Shown here piece by piece: positions 8,720 to 17,094 of a stretch of DNA of 64,000 nucleotides. Origin of the DNA: JAICXG01 sp036825615 (GTDB taxonomy: Bacteria > Verrucomicrobiota > Verrucomicrobiia > Chthoniobacterales > UBA10450). The number at the start of each line of letters is the position of its first letter. Positions within the stretch are counted from its first letter, which is position 1. The position numbers were made by a program, and so were the translations under genes. The notes beneath the pieces are model-generated. The model was not told the DNA's origin. It did not search any database and saw nothing but the letters and a program-made list of their open reading frames with translations. Where the stretch lies: the NCBI GenBank assembly GCA_036825615.1, contig DAISXY010000001.1, forward strand, positions 268,782 through 332,781. Reading direction: 5' to 3'.

Positions 8720-8783
8720 CGCGCGAGGGTAAGGAGGAAGCGCATCGCGGGCAAGCGGAGATGGCTTTGCGACAGCTGTTTCG

Positions 8784-9392
8784 TTAGGGCTTTAACTCGA
8801 GCGCCCGCCAGAAATACCAGGCCGCGACCGAGCGATAAGGTCGCCAGCGTTCCCCGATTCGCACCAACTGCTTTGGCTCTGGAATTTTTCGTTTACGAAA
8901 CGTCTTCGCGTAACCTTTGCGCACCCCGTAATCGTCCACTGGCCAGACATCCAGCCGGCCCAGGTCGAAGAGCAAGAACATCTCGACCGTCCAGCGACCA
9001 ATCCCGCGAACGGTCGTTAGGCGCGCGATGATCTCCTCGTCGCTCATCGCGATTAACGCCGGCACTTTCGGCACGGTGCCGTCGAGGGTTTTTGCGGCGA
9101 GGTCCTTGATCGCGGCGGTCTTGCTCCGCGAGAGGCCGGCGGAGCGGAGCATTTCGTCGGGAGTCTCGAGAACCAGTTGCGGCGACAGCCATTTCCGGCG
9201 CGGATACAGCGCCCGTACCCGGCCGAAAATCGTCGCCGCCGCCTTCCCGCTCAGCTGCTGATACGCGATCGACTCCGCGAGTGAATCGAACGGCCTGACG
9301 AAACTAACCGGCCGAACCGTGAATTTACCGACCTGCGCGATTAACGCGCCAAGTTGCGGGTCCCGTCGCGCAAGTTCTTCTTCCGGCAGCAC
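8784..9392 (-). CDS. DNA-3-methyladenine glycosylase II (AlkA-type)
   Basis: The 202-residue glycosylase has a helix-hairpin-helix LTTVRGIGRWTVEMFLLF followed by DVWPVDDYGVRKG, which holds the catalytic aspartate. It lacks the extra N-terminal domain of E. coli AlkA and so belongs to the compact class. It removes alkylated purines in base excision repair. The stop codon TAA (8784-8786) lies in a TCGTTAGG motif at 8781-8788, and a second copy sits at 9014-9021. Confidence 0.88.
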   Translation of the reverse strand: MLPEEELARRDPQLGALIAQVGKFTVRPVSFVRPFDSLAESIAYQQLSGKAAATIFGRVRALYPRRKWLSPQLVLETPDEMLRSAGLSRSKTAAIKDLAAKTLDGTVPKVPALIAMSDEEIIARLTTVRGIGRWTVEMFLLFDLGRLDVWPVDDYGVRKGYAKTFRKRKIPEPKQLVRIGERWRPYRSVAAWYFWRALELKP

Positions 9393-9443
9393 GGAAGGAT
9401 TTTACCGATTTCGTCACCTGCGCAAAGTGGCGGAGTCGATCGG

Positions 9444-10304
9444 ATGCGCCGAAGTTCGCTGATGAATTCCGTTTCCGACACGCAGCGTTCCGCCATTTCC
9501 GAGTTTCAGCGCCTCCACCGCTCCGATTGTTTCATTTTGCCGAACCCATGGGATCCCGGCACTGCCCGCTACCTGCATCATCTCGGATTCAAAGCGCTCG
9601 CCACGACCTCCGCCGGTTTCGCCTTCAGCCGCGCTCGGCCCGATGGTGGCGTGCCGCGCGACGAGATGCTCGCGCACATCCGCGAGCTGGCGGGCGCGAC
9701 ACCGCTCCCGGTCAATGCCGATTTCCTGAACGGCTTTGCCGATGAACCCGAAGCCGTTGCTGCCAATGTGCGCCGCTGTGTCGAGACCGGTGTTGCCGGG
9801 CTTTCGATTGAAGATTCGACCGGCGACAAAGCGCGGCCGCTCTATGACAAAGCACTTGCAGTAGAGCGGGTCCGGGTCGCCCGGAAAGCGATCGATGATT
9901 CCGGCGCAGCGGTCGTGCTGACCGCGCGGTGCGAGGCGTTCCTGGTTGATGATCCCGACGCGCTGGAGAAATCGGTCGATCGTTTGGTCGCGTTTGCCGA
10001 GGCCGGCGCCGATTGTCTTTATGCCCCGGGCTTGACCAAGCCTAACCAAATCGCAGCAATCGTGCAGGCGGTCGCACCGAAGCCGGTGAATGTGCTCGTT
10101 TCCGGATTCAATTCCCATCTCTCCTTCGCCCAGCTGCGTGATCTCGGCGTGCGCCGGATTTCCGTCGGCTCCGGCCTCGCTCTCGCCGCCTGGGGCGCAT
10201 TCACGCGCGCCACGCGCCGGATTCTCGAAGAAGGAAATTTTGATCTCCTCGCGAAGGGCGCGGGGTCAGCAGAACTCAACGGACTCTTCCGCAATTTCGC
10301 CTAA
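9444..10304 (+). CDS. Isocitrate lyase/PEP mutase family protein
   Basis: The protein has about 286 residues with the (beta/alpha)8 fold of the PEP mutase/isocitrate lyase superfamily: FILPNPWDPGTARYL, ATTSAGFAFS, LPVNADFLNGF, GVAGLSIEDSTG (metal-binding acidic residues), VVLTARCEAF and GADCLYAPGL. Family members cleave or rearrange C-C or C-P bonds in 2-oxo acids; the substrate is not clear. ATG 9444 has GGAG eight bases upstream; ATG 9462 is also possible. It is divergent from the alkA-like gene. The stop TAA is inside a CCTAACGA motif at 10300-10307. Confidence 0.8.
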   Translation: MRRSSLMNSVSDTQRSAISEFQRLHRSDCFILPNPWDPGTARYLHHLGFKALATTSAGFAFSRARPDGGVPRDEMLAHIRELAGATPLPVNADFLNGFADEPEAVAANVRRCVETGVAGLSIEDSTGDKARPLYDKALAVERVRVARKAIDDSGAAVVLTARCEAFLVDDPDALEKSVDRLVAFAEAGADCLYAPGLTKPNQIAAIVQAVAPKPVNVLVSGFNSHLSFAQLRDLGVRRISVGSGLALAAWGAFTRATRRILEEGNFDLLAKGAGSAELNGLFRNFA

Positions 10305-10376
10305 CGACGTCGCGAACCGATGGGCCGCAATGGAAGCATCTGGACAAGCGCCCGCAGCCGCGGAACGTAACGGCCG

Positions 10377-10853
10377 ATGTTTGTTCCGGCCGACTACACC
10401 TTGCGGGCGCTGACCGCGCAGGATGAAGCGATCCTCTGGGAGATGCTTTATCTCGCCCTCCCCCGCCCGGGTGGCGAAGCTCCGCCGCGCGAGATGATGC
10501 AGCAACCGGAATTTGCGCGTTATGTCGCCGGCTGGGGCGCGGAGGGCGACCGCGGCTTCCTCGCGCACGACAAGACGAGCGGAATTTTGCTTGGAGCGGT
10601 CTGGCTGCGTCCGTCGTTAGGCGAGGGCAAAGCCGACTCGCCCGCGCAGCTGCCCTTCGTCGTGCGCGAAGGACATCGTCAGCGCGGGATTGGTGCGTCG
10701 CTCCTCACCCAGATGATGCGCGCGAATCCTTCCCTTTCCGCCGTCTCTCTTCGAGTCGGCCCGGAGAGCGCAGCGGTCCGGCTTTTCGAGCGCTTCGGCT
10801 TCAATATCGCCAGTCAAAGCAAAGAAGCCGTCGTGATGCGCCGCGACATCTGA
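10377..10853 (+). CDS. GNAT family N-acetyltransferase
   Basis: The 158-residue single-domain protein has the acetyl-CoA-binding motif A as VVREGHRQRGIGASLLTQM near residue 100 and a typical C-terminal SAAVRLFERFGF. The acceptor is unknown. It is followed 15 bp later by an HD-domain gene, so both may be co-transcribed. A TCGTTAGG motif at 10614-10621 encodes SLG. Confidence 0.8.
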   Translation: MFVPADYTLRALTAQDEAILWEMLYLALPRPGGEAPPREMMQQPEFARYVAGWGAEGDRGFLAHDKTSGILLGAVWLRPSLGEGKADSPAQLPFVVREGHRQRGIGASLLTQMMRANPSLSAVSLRVGPESAAVRLFERFGFNIASQSKEAVVMRRDI

Positions 10854-10868
10854 GGGCAGGCCCACTCG

Positions 10869-11456
10869 ATGTCTTCAACCGCCGAATCGGCGCTCGCGAT
10901 CCTGCATCAGTGGGTGCAATCCGAGAGCCTGCGCAAGCATTGCTATGCCGTCGCCGATGCCATGCGGCACTTCGCGAAATTGCGCGGAGCGGATCCCGAT
11001 GTGTGGGAGGCGGCCGGGCTGTTGCATGACTTGGATTACGAACAGCACCCCGACGTCGAGCGTTCGCCTAACGAGGGTCACCCCTTTGTCGCGGCGAAAT
11101 GGCTGCGCGAGCAGGGCTGGAGCGAAGAAGTGGTTCGTGCGGTCCTGTCACACGCCGATTATTCGGGCGTGACGCGGGAGAGTCCGCTCGAGAAAACGCT
11201 TTATGCCGTGGATGAGCTGACCGGCTTCGTCGTCGCGGTCGCGCGCGTCCGGCCAAACAAGAGCATTCACGAAGTTGATGTCGCGGCGGTGAAGAAAAAA
11301 ATGAAAGACAAGGCTTTCGCCCGGGCCGTAAACCGCGACGACATCGTCCGCGGCGCGGCGGAGCTGGAGATGCCGCTCGAAGAGGTCATCGCGGAGGTGA
11401 TCGCGGCGCTCAAGTCCGACGCGGAGCGGCTCGGTCTCGCCGGCACGCCATCCTGA
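10869..11456 (+). CDS. HD-domain phosphohydrolase
   Basis: The 195-residue protein shows the HD superfamily metal ligands: H in LRKHCYAVADAM, the HD pair in GLLHDLDYE, and a later H in VLSHADYSG. Members of this short group resemble predicted hydrolases found next to nucleotide-metabolism genes. No second domain is present, and the substrate cannot be named. The CCTAACGA motif at 11067-11074 encodes PNE. It ends 9 bp before the convergent ftsB-like gene. Confidence 0.8.
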   Translation: MSSTAESALAILHQWVQSESLRKHCYAVADAMRHFAKLRGADPDVWEAAGLLHDLDYEQHPDVERSPNEGHPFVAAKWLREQGWSEEVVRAVLSHADYSGVTRESPLEKTLYAVDELTGFVVAVARVRPNKSIHEVDVAAVKKKMKDKAFARAVNRDDIVRGAAELEMPLEEVIAEVIAALKSDAERLGLAGTPS

Positions 11457-11465
11457 CACAATCGG

Positions 11466-11822
11466 TTACGGGCGCTCGGGCGGGTGCGCGGCGCGCCGGG
11501 TTTCGAGGCGGAAAATGGTTTCGCCTTCCTTCATCAGGTCGAGCTTGTCGCGCGCAATCGTTTCGAGATAGCTCGGATCAGATTTTAAGAGGCCGACCTG
11601 TTTGGTCTGGCGCGCGAGGAGCGCTTTTTCCTCCGCAACCTGCGACTGCAATTGCTCAATCTCGGCCCGGCTCTGGTTGAGTTTTTTGTAGGGCGGGAGG
11701 AAAGCGCTGATCACGAGCAGCCAGACCGCGATCAAAAGCAGAATCCGCAGGACGTGATTCATCCGCTGCCAGATCGTGGCCTCGCGTCGGGCGCGGAAAT
11801 CGCCGTAGCCGGTGGCGTCCAC
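11466..11822 (-). CDS. FtsB/DivIC-type septum formation initiator protein
   Basis: The 118-residue protein has a short cytoplasmic N-terminus, one membrane helix (ILLLIAVWLLVISAF, about residues 27-41) and a coiled coil with LNQSRAEIEQLQSQVAEE. The conserved end is DPSYLETIARDKLDLMKEGE, like the FtsB/DivIC motif that contacts FtsL. It acts in the divisome at the inner membrane. It lies directly after eno with a 1-bp overlap, the eno-ftsB order seen in many bacteria. Confidence 0.85.
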   Translation of the reverse strand: MDATGYGDFRARREATIWQRMNHVLRILLLIAVWLLVISAFLPPYKKLNQSRAEIEQLQSQVAEEKALLARQTKQVGLLKSDPSYLETIARDKLDLMKEGETIFRLETRRAAHPPERP

Positions 11823-13105
11823 TAGCGCATCATACCTCCGTAAACCGCCTTGTCACCCAGTTCCTCGGCGATGCGCAGGAGCTGGTTGTATTTTGCCACC
11901 CGGTCGGTGCGGCAGAGCGACCCGGTCTTGATCTGGCCGGCATTGGTCGCGACTGCGATGTCGGCAATTGTGGTGTCCTCGGTTTCACCGGAACGATGGC
12001 TAATCACAGCGGTGTAATCGTTTTGCTTCGCGAGATCAATCGTAGCCAGGGTTTCTGTGAGCGTGCCGATTTGATTCACCTTCACGAGAATCGAATTCGC
12101 GACCCCGAGCTCGATCCCTTTGCGAAGGAAAACAACGTTAGTCACGAACAGATCGTCGCCTACGAGTTGGATTTTCTTGCCTAACCGATCGGTCAATTTT
12201 TTCCAGCCGTCCCAGTCGTTCTCCGCGCAACCGTCCTCAATCGAGATAATGGGAAACTTGTTCGCGAGGCTTTGGTAGAGATCGATCAATTCCTCCACGG
12301 TGCGTTTCGAACCATCGGATTTCTTGAAGACGTAGAGCTTCTGCTCCTTGTCGTAGAACTCGGAGGAAGCGGCATCGAGCGCGATGAAAATTTGCTCGCC
12401 TAACGAGTAGCCGGCTTTCTCGACTGCGGTCGCGATCGACGCCAAAGCATCCTCCGCCGACTTCAGTTGTGGCGCGAACCCGCCCTCGTCGCCGATCGCG
12501 GTGGAGAGGCCGCGTGCTTTCAGGACGCCTTTGAGAGCGTGAAAAATTTCCACGCCGTAGCGCAGCGCCTCGGGAAAGCTCGGCGCGCCCTTGGGCATGA
12601 TCATGAATTCCTGGAAATCGATCGGTGCATCGGAATGGGCGCCGCCGTTGAGGATGTTCATCATCGGCACCGGCAAAACACGCGCCTCCTCCCCGCCGAG
12701 ATAGCGAAAGAGCGGAAGCCTGGCCGCATCAGCCGCGGCATGGGCGACGGCAAGGGAAACGCCTAACAATGAATTGGCGCCGAGCTTCGATTTGTTAGGC
12801 GTGCCGTCCAGATCGATCAGCCGCTGGTCGAGCTTCGCCTGTTCCCGTGCATCGAAACCGCTGAGGGCACGCGCAATCGTCTCGTTGACGGAAGCAACCG
12901 CTTTGCAAACCCCTTTGCCGCCGTAGCGTTTCTTGTCGCCGTCGCGCAGTTCCCACGCTTCATGCTCTCCCGTGCTCGCGCCACTCGGCACCGCCGCGCG
13001 GCCAAAGCCGCCGCCTTCAAGGTGCACTTCCACTTCGATCGTCGGGTTGCCGCGCGAGTCGAGAATTTCACGGGCGTGAAGGCGTCGAATCGCGGTCGCG
13101 GACAT
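11822..13105 (-). CDS. eno: Enolase
   Basis: The 427-residue enzyme converts 2-phosphoglycerate to phosphoenolpyruvate. It has the N-terminal ILDSRGNPTIEVEV, GAHSDAPIDFQEFMI, the catalytic region IGDEGGFAP, the metal-binding ISIEDGCAENDWDGW and VGDDLFVTN, and ISHRSGETEDTTIAD near the end. All key residues appear to be present. A perfect 11-bp inverted repeat (arms ACGCCTAACAA and TTGTTAGGCGT, at 12769-12779 and 12792-12802) lies within the gene and is a near match to the window-wide motif. One exact motif lies at 12399-12406 and one directly before the start at 13107-13114. Confidence 0.97.
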   Translation of the reverse strand: MSATAIRRLHAREILDSRGNPTIEVEVHLEGGGFGRAAVPSGASTGEHEAWELRDGDKKRYGGKGVCKAVASVNETIARALSGFDAREQAKLDQRLIDLDGTPNKSKLGANSLLGVSLAVAHAAADAARLPLFRYLGGEEARVLPVPMMNILNGGAHSDAPIDFQEFMIMPKGAPSFPEALRYGVEIFHALKGVLKARGLSTAIGDEGGFAPQLKSAEDALASIATAVEKAGYSLGEQIFIALDAASSEFYDKEQKLYVFKKSDGSKRTVEELIDLYQSLANKFPIISIEDGCAENDWDGWKKLTDRLGKKIQLVGDDLFVTNVVFLRKGIELGVANSILVKVNQIGTLTETLATIDLAKQNDYTAVISHRSGETEDTTIADIAVATNAGQIKTGSLCRTDRVAKYNQLLRIAEELGDKAVYGGMMR

Positions 13106-13249
13106 GTCGTTAGGGACTTAGACATGAATCGCGCCCCACGCAATCCTCTTTCGAGCGCGGAACAAGTGGCGCAACAGGTTTTTCGACCGTGCGCAGCCGA
13201 GTCTCGATTTCGCGCTGGCATTGGTGAAGTGGGTAGCTAATCTGGCGGA

Positions 13250-14089
13250 ATGTTCGTGCCGAAGGTCGTCATGCTGTTGCCGCTCCTTGCCAGCGCGGCG
13301 CTTGCTCAGCCGACACCTTCACCTAACCAGGCCGAGGCAACTCCAACGCCTTCGGTTCGACTTACCTCCGAAGAAATGGTGCACGCGATCAAGAGCGATG
13401 ATGTGACCATTCCAACTCCGGGAGAACTCTTCGCCGCCCTCGCCGACTTGGCCAAACCGGACTGGCCTTCCTACTATCGTGGGCCGATCCCGATCAACTA
13501 TCGATCCCGCGCCCAGATCGCGCTCAACCTGGGCGGTCTCATCGCCGACGGCTTCATCGCGGTCGAGGCGCAGGATACACAACAGGTAAAAAATATCGGC
13601 GCCGATGTGATGAAGATGGCCAAGGGTCTCGGGGTGAGCGAAAGCATTCTCGCCCGCGGCAACAGCATCAATCAATTCGCCGACAATGATGAGTGGGCCA
13701 CGCTCCAGGAGGAACTGGAAGCGACCCAGAATGAAGCCAAAGCCTCGATGCAATCGCATCGCGATCAGGACCTGGTTATTCTCGTTAGTCTGGGCGGCTG
13801 GATTCGTGGCACCCAGGTGGTGAGCGCGCTGGTGGAGAAGAATTACACCGAGCAGCTTGGACAGATTTTACGACAACCGGAGCTGCTCCATTTCATTCGC
13901 GCGAAGATCGGCCAAATCTCGCCCGAAATGCAAAACGATCCGCTGGTGAAAAGCGTCAACGCCCAGCTTGACGCGATCGAGCAAGCGGTGGCAACGCCGT
14001 TCGGGCGCGGGCTGACACTGCCGGAAGTGAAGAAGCTGCACGCGAGTGTGAACGCGCTCATGCAGCAGATCCAAAAGAAGGACAAATGA
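13250..14089 (+). CDS. Exported protein of unknown function
   Basis: The 279-residue protein has a clear signal peptide (VVMLLPLLASAALAQP, cleavage near residue 20), then a Pro/Thr linker and a mostly helical domain with SEEMVHAIKSDDVTIPTPGE, INYRSRAQIALNLGGLIADG and LVSLGGWIRGTQVVS. I do not recognise a named family; similar periplasmic proteins are often annotated only as hypothetical. It is the first of three overlapping genes for exported proteins (ATGA overlap at 14086). Confidence 0.7.
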   Translation: MFVPKVVMLLPLLASAALAQPTPSPNQAEATPTPSVRLTSEEMVHAIKSDDVTIPTPGELFAALADLAKPDWPSYYRGPIPINYRSRAQIALNLGGLIADGFIAVEAQDTQQVKNIGADVMKMAKGLGVSESILARGNSINQFADNDEWATLQEELEATQNEAKASMQSHRDQDLVILVSLGGWIRGTQVVSALVEKNYTEQLGQILRQPELLHFIRAKIGQISPEMQNDPLVKSVNAQLDAIEQAVATPFGRGLTLPEVKKLHASVNALMQQIQKKDK

Positions 14090-14526
14090 CGCACCGCGCT
14101 CTCTCGTTTTGCCTGACGATCATCGCCCTCGTCGCGTTCGCCGGTCGCGCCGCAGCCGAAACCGATCAGGAGGTCGCGGCGCGCGCGGTCGCACTCGAGT
14201 TGGCAGGCGCATTTACCAACGACGGTTTCAAATTGCGCGATGGACATTGGGCCGGAACACTCGCGGCTAACGAGGCCCGGTTGATCGCGGTCAATCTTTA
14301 CACCGGGAATGATTACTGGTTTTCCTGCGGCACGACGGGCAAGACGGGCAAGCTTTCGGTGGAGGTATTCGACGAAACTGGCGCGCTGGTTCCGACACAA
14401 AAATACAACTCCGGCACGAAAGCGGCTGCTGGATTGAGCGTGACCAACAGCGGTGAGTATTTCATCCGGGTGCGGCTGGACGAGGGCGGACCGGCCGGGG
14501 TCTGTTTCGTTTACAGCTACAAATGA
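14086..14526 (+). CDS. Exported protein of unknown function, beta-rich
   Basis: The 146-residue protein has a signal peptide (LSFCLTIIALVAFAGRAAAE). The mature part looks beta-rich, with GYFIRVRLDEGG-like strands near the end that resemble bacterial pre-peptidase C-terminal sandwiches, but the match is weak. It overlaps both neighbours through ATGA, so it belongs to a coupled three-gene unit. No catalytic residues are apparent. Confidence 0.65.
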   Translation: MTHRALSFCLTIIALVAFAGRAAAETDQEVAARAVALELAGAFTNDGFKLRDGHWAGTLAANEARLIAVNLYTGNDYWFSCGTTGKTGKLSVEVFDETGALVPTQKYNSGTKAAAGLSVTNSGEYFIRVRLDEGGPAGVCFVYSYK

Positions 14527-14957
14527 AAACCCGCACTTTCCTCCCGGCGGCCGCGGCGATCCTGCTCGTCGCGGGCTGCACCTCCTCCATCACCCAGGGG
14601 ACGATTGGCGACTGGTATGCGGTGACCACGCCTGAGACGCCATTCTACCGCTACGGTCCGCAACAGGGGAATGGGCCCGATTCGCAGCTGCCCAGGGACT
14701 CGATCATGAAGATCATCCGGCCCTCCTTCGGTTTTGTGAAGGTGAAGTTGCAGGATGGCGAGAGCGGCTACGTCGCGAGCGAGGACATCGGCGTCGCGTC
14801 GAAAGCACTTGTGCAGGCAAAGCTCGCGCCTCCGCCGCCGTCACCGAGTCTCGCGAGCGGCGGGGAAGAGTTTGACCTGGACTCCGACGACCCGCGCCTG
14901 GTCGCACCGCCCGAGCCGCTGCCCGAAGCCAGCCCGACGCCGCAGTTTCGCTATTGA
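14523..14957 (+). CDS. Lipoprotein with SH3-like segment
   Basis: The 144-residue protein has a lipoprotein signal (AAAAILLVAGCTSS) with the lipobox cysteine at residue 19. Residues about 30-90 resemble a bacterial SH3-like fold (YRYGPQQGNGP, FVKVKLQDGESGYVASEDIG). A Pro-rich, acidic tail follows. SH3-like lipoproteins often bind peptidoglycan, but here that is inference. It is the last of the three coupled exported genes. Confidence 0.65.
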   Translation: MKTRTFLPAAAAILLVAGCTSSITQGTIGDWYAVTTPETPFYRYGPQQGNGPDSQLPRDSIMKIIRPSFGFVKVKLQDGESGYVASEDIGVASKALVQAKLAPPPPSPSLASGGEEFDLDSDDPRLVAPPEPLPEASPTPQFRY

Positions 14958-15060
14958 GTGTGCCCACCGGCGCTGCGCGATTCTCAGTCGAAGTTGCACT
15001 TGCCTCAAAGCCTCCTCTTCCCACACAATTGCCCGCGGCCCCACCCACCGGTTGCCTGTT

Positions 15061-15336
15061 ATGTTTTCGCTTCAGGTTTTCTTCGAAGGCAATGTCCAGG
15101 GCGTAGGCTTTCGCTGGTCGGTCAAGCACATCGCCAAAGGATTCGATGTCACCGGCTGGGTGCGCAACCTGGCTGACGGACGCGTCGAGCTGCAGGCAGC
15201 GGGCGAGGAAACCGAAGTGCGCGACTTCGTCGAAGCGATCCGCCGGAGCGAGCTTCGCGCCCATATCCGCAAGCAAACGGAGTTCCTCCTCGAACGTTCG
15301 CCCGAGGCGCGCGGTTTTGAAATTCGCCATGATTGA
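15061..15336 (+). CDS. acyP: Acylphosphatase
   Basis: The 91-residue protein matches the full length of acylphosphatases: VFFEGNVQGVGFRWSVKHIA with the phosphate-binding loop and catalytic Arg, then GWVRNLADGRVELQAAGEE with the catalytic Asn. It hydrolyses acyl phosphates such as 1,3-bisphosphoglycerate or carbamoyl phosphate. Start ATG 15061 gives the standard N-terminus. Its stop lies inside the ABC ATPase gene (8-bp overlap). Confidence 0.9.
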   Translation: MFSLQVFFEGNVQGVGFRWSVKHIAKGFDVTGWVRNLADGRVELQAAGEETEVRDFVEAIRRSELRAHIRKQTEFLLERSPEARGFEIRHD

Positions 15337-16183
15337 GCCGGCGGTCGCGGTCCATGGCCTGACGAAAGTTTTCCCGATCCCGTTTCGGCGGACCCGGCTG
15401 GTGGCGGTTCGCGATCTCCATCTCGAGGTCGCGCCCGGCCAGGTCTACGGTCTGCTTGGCCCGAATGGATCCGGCAAGAGCACAACCTTGAAGATTATTC
15501 TTGGCCTGGTCTCGCCGACTGCCGGGCAGACGAAAATTTTCGGGCGGGACAGCCGCGAAGTCAGGAGCCGGGAGGCGGTGGGTTTTCTCCCCGAGAATCC
15601 GTATTTCTACAAATATCTCACCGGCGAAGAGACGCTGCTCTTTTTTGGCAAACTCTGCGGATTGCGCGGGCGCGAGTTGGAAAGGCGCACGCGCGAACTG
15701 CTCGCGCTCGTCGGCCTGGAGGGAGCGAAAGACCGGCCGCTGAGTGGTTATTCCAAGGGCATGTTACAGCGCATCGGCCTCGCCCAGGCGCTCGTGCAGG
15801 AGCCCCGACTGGTCGTGCTCGACGAGCCAACTGCGGGGGTCGATCCGCAGGGTTCGCGCGAGATTTGCGATCTCATTCTCGATCTGAAGCGGCGCGGCAT
15901 TACCGTTTTGCTTTCCTCGCATTTGCTCGCGCAGGCGCAGGAGGTTTGTGATCGGGTCGGAATTTTGGCGGAAGGCAGGCTGGTCCGGCAGGGGCGGGTA
16001 GAGGAATTGCTCGCGATCGAAAACCAGACCGAATTGGTGCTCGAGAACGCCACGCCGCAGCTCCTCGCCCACATTCGCCAATTGCTCGACCACAACGGCA
16101 CCCGCCTGATCGCCGAGCGCCACCCGCAAACTACGCTCGAGGATCTTTTCCTCCGCGCCACCGGGATGAACCGATCTCCCTGA
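15329..16183 (+). CDS. ABC transporter ATP-binding protein
   Basis: The 284-residue ATPase has Walker A GPNGSGKSTT near residue 40, the ABC signature LSGYSKGMLQR, Walker B RLVVLDEPTAGVDP and the switch His in LLSSHLL. The C-terminal part resembles the regulatory extension of gliding/NatA-type ATPases. It pairs with the permease that starts 24 bp downstream. The start overlaps acyP. Substrate unknown; an ABC-2 exporter is likely. Confidence 0.9.
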   Translation: MIEPAVAVHGLTKVFPIPFRRTRLVAVRDLHLEVAPGQVYGLLGPNGSGKSTTLKIILGLVSPTAGQTKIFGRDSREVRSREAVGFLPENPYFYKYLTGEETLLFFGKLCGLRGRELERRTRELLALVGLEGAKDRPLSGYSKGMLQRIGLAQALVQEPRLVVLDEPTAGVDPQGSREICDLILDLKRRGITVLLSSHLLAQAQEVCDRVGILAEGRLVRQGRVEELLAIENQTELVLENATPQLLAHIRQLLDHNGTRLIAERHPQTTLEDLFLRATGMNRSP

Positions 16184-16206
16184 CCGGCGGCAGGCCCAGC
16201 CCACAA

Positions 16207-17094
16207 ATGGCGGAAAACAACTATCGTTCGTTCACCTTCGCGCGGGTTGCGGCGCTCACCGGCAACACCTTTACCGGGCTCGTTAGGCTAAGGGTCTTCT
16301 ACTTTCTTCTCCTCTTCGCGCTCCTCCTCATCGGATGTTCGGTTTTTCTCGCGCACCTGACTTTTCAACAGGAGTTCCAGATCCTCAAAGACGTGTCGTT
16401 AGGCGCAATGAGCATCTTCAGTTCGCTCCTCGCGATTCTTGCCACCGCCCGCCTCCTCCCGCGCGATTTGGAGGACCGGACGATCTACACCATTCTGGCC
16501 AAACCGGTGCCGCGTTACGAATACCTCATCGGAAAACTGGGCGGCGTCCTTCTCCTGCTCGTCCTTGGCATTGTGGCGATGAGCGCGCTCTTTCTCGGGC
16601 TGCTCTTTGTGCGCGAACAAATGCTCGTCGGCGCGACCCTGCACGCGAGCGCCGGTTTGCCGCCGGTCGAGGCGCAGGAGGCGGTCCGTGCGCTCAAGGC
16701 TTCGGCCTTCAACACCAACCTGCTCCCGGGGATTGTGCTCATCTTTCTCAAAGCCGCGCTCCTCGCTTCCCTCACCCTTTTCATTTCCACCTTCGCGACC
16801 TCAAATATTTTCACGGTCGTGGTGATGGTGTTCATCTATTTCATTGGCCATCTCCAGGCGACCGCACGCATCTACTGGATGCAGGAACATGGCGGCGGCT
16901 GGCTCACCCACGTATTCCTCGGTTTTGTCGCGCTCGTTTTTCCTGATCTCCAACTCTTTAATGTGGTCGACGACATCGTCGCGGGGAGCGCCATCCCGCT
17001 CGCGCTTTTTGGCCGCACCGCCCTGCTCGGCTGCGTCTACATCTCGGTGTATCTTTTTTTCGCCTGGGTGGTGTTTCACGGGAAGGAATTATGA
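16207..17094 (+). CDS. ABC-2 type transporter permease
   Basis: The 295-residue protein has about six hydrophobic segments. The first is at residues 27-50 (VFYFLLLFALLLIGCSVFL), then LLPRDLEDRTIYTILAKPVPR, a cytoplasmic element typical of NatB/ABC-2 permeases. It is the membrane partner of the preceding ATPase and overlaps the next gene by 4 bp. TCGTTAGG motifs lie at 16280-16287 and 16396-16403, both in coding frame. Confidence 0.85.
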   Translation: MAENNYRSFTFARVAALTGNTFTGLVRLRVFYFLLLFALLLIGCSVFLAHLTFQQEFQILKDVSLGAMSIFSSLLAILATARLLPRDLEDRTIYTILAKPVPRYEYLIGKLGGVLLLLVLGIVAMSALFLGLLFVREQMLVGATLHASAGLPPVEAQEAVRALKASAFNTNLLPGIVLIFLKAALLASLTLFISTFATSNIFTVVVMVFIYFIGHLQATARIYWMQEHGGGWLTHVFLGFVALVFPDLQLFNVVDDIVAGSAIPLALFGRTALLGCVYISVYLFFAWVVFHGKEL

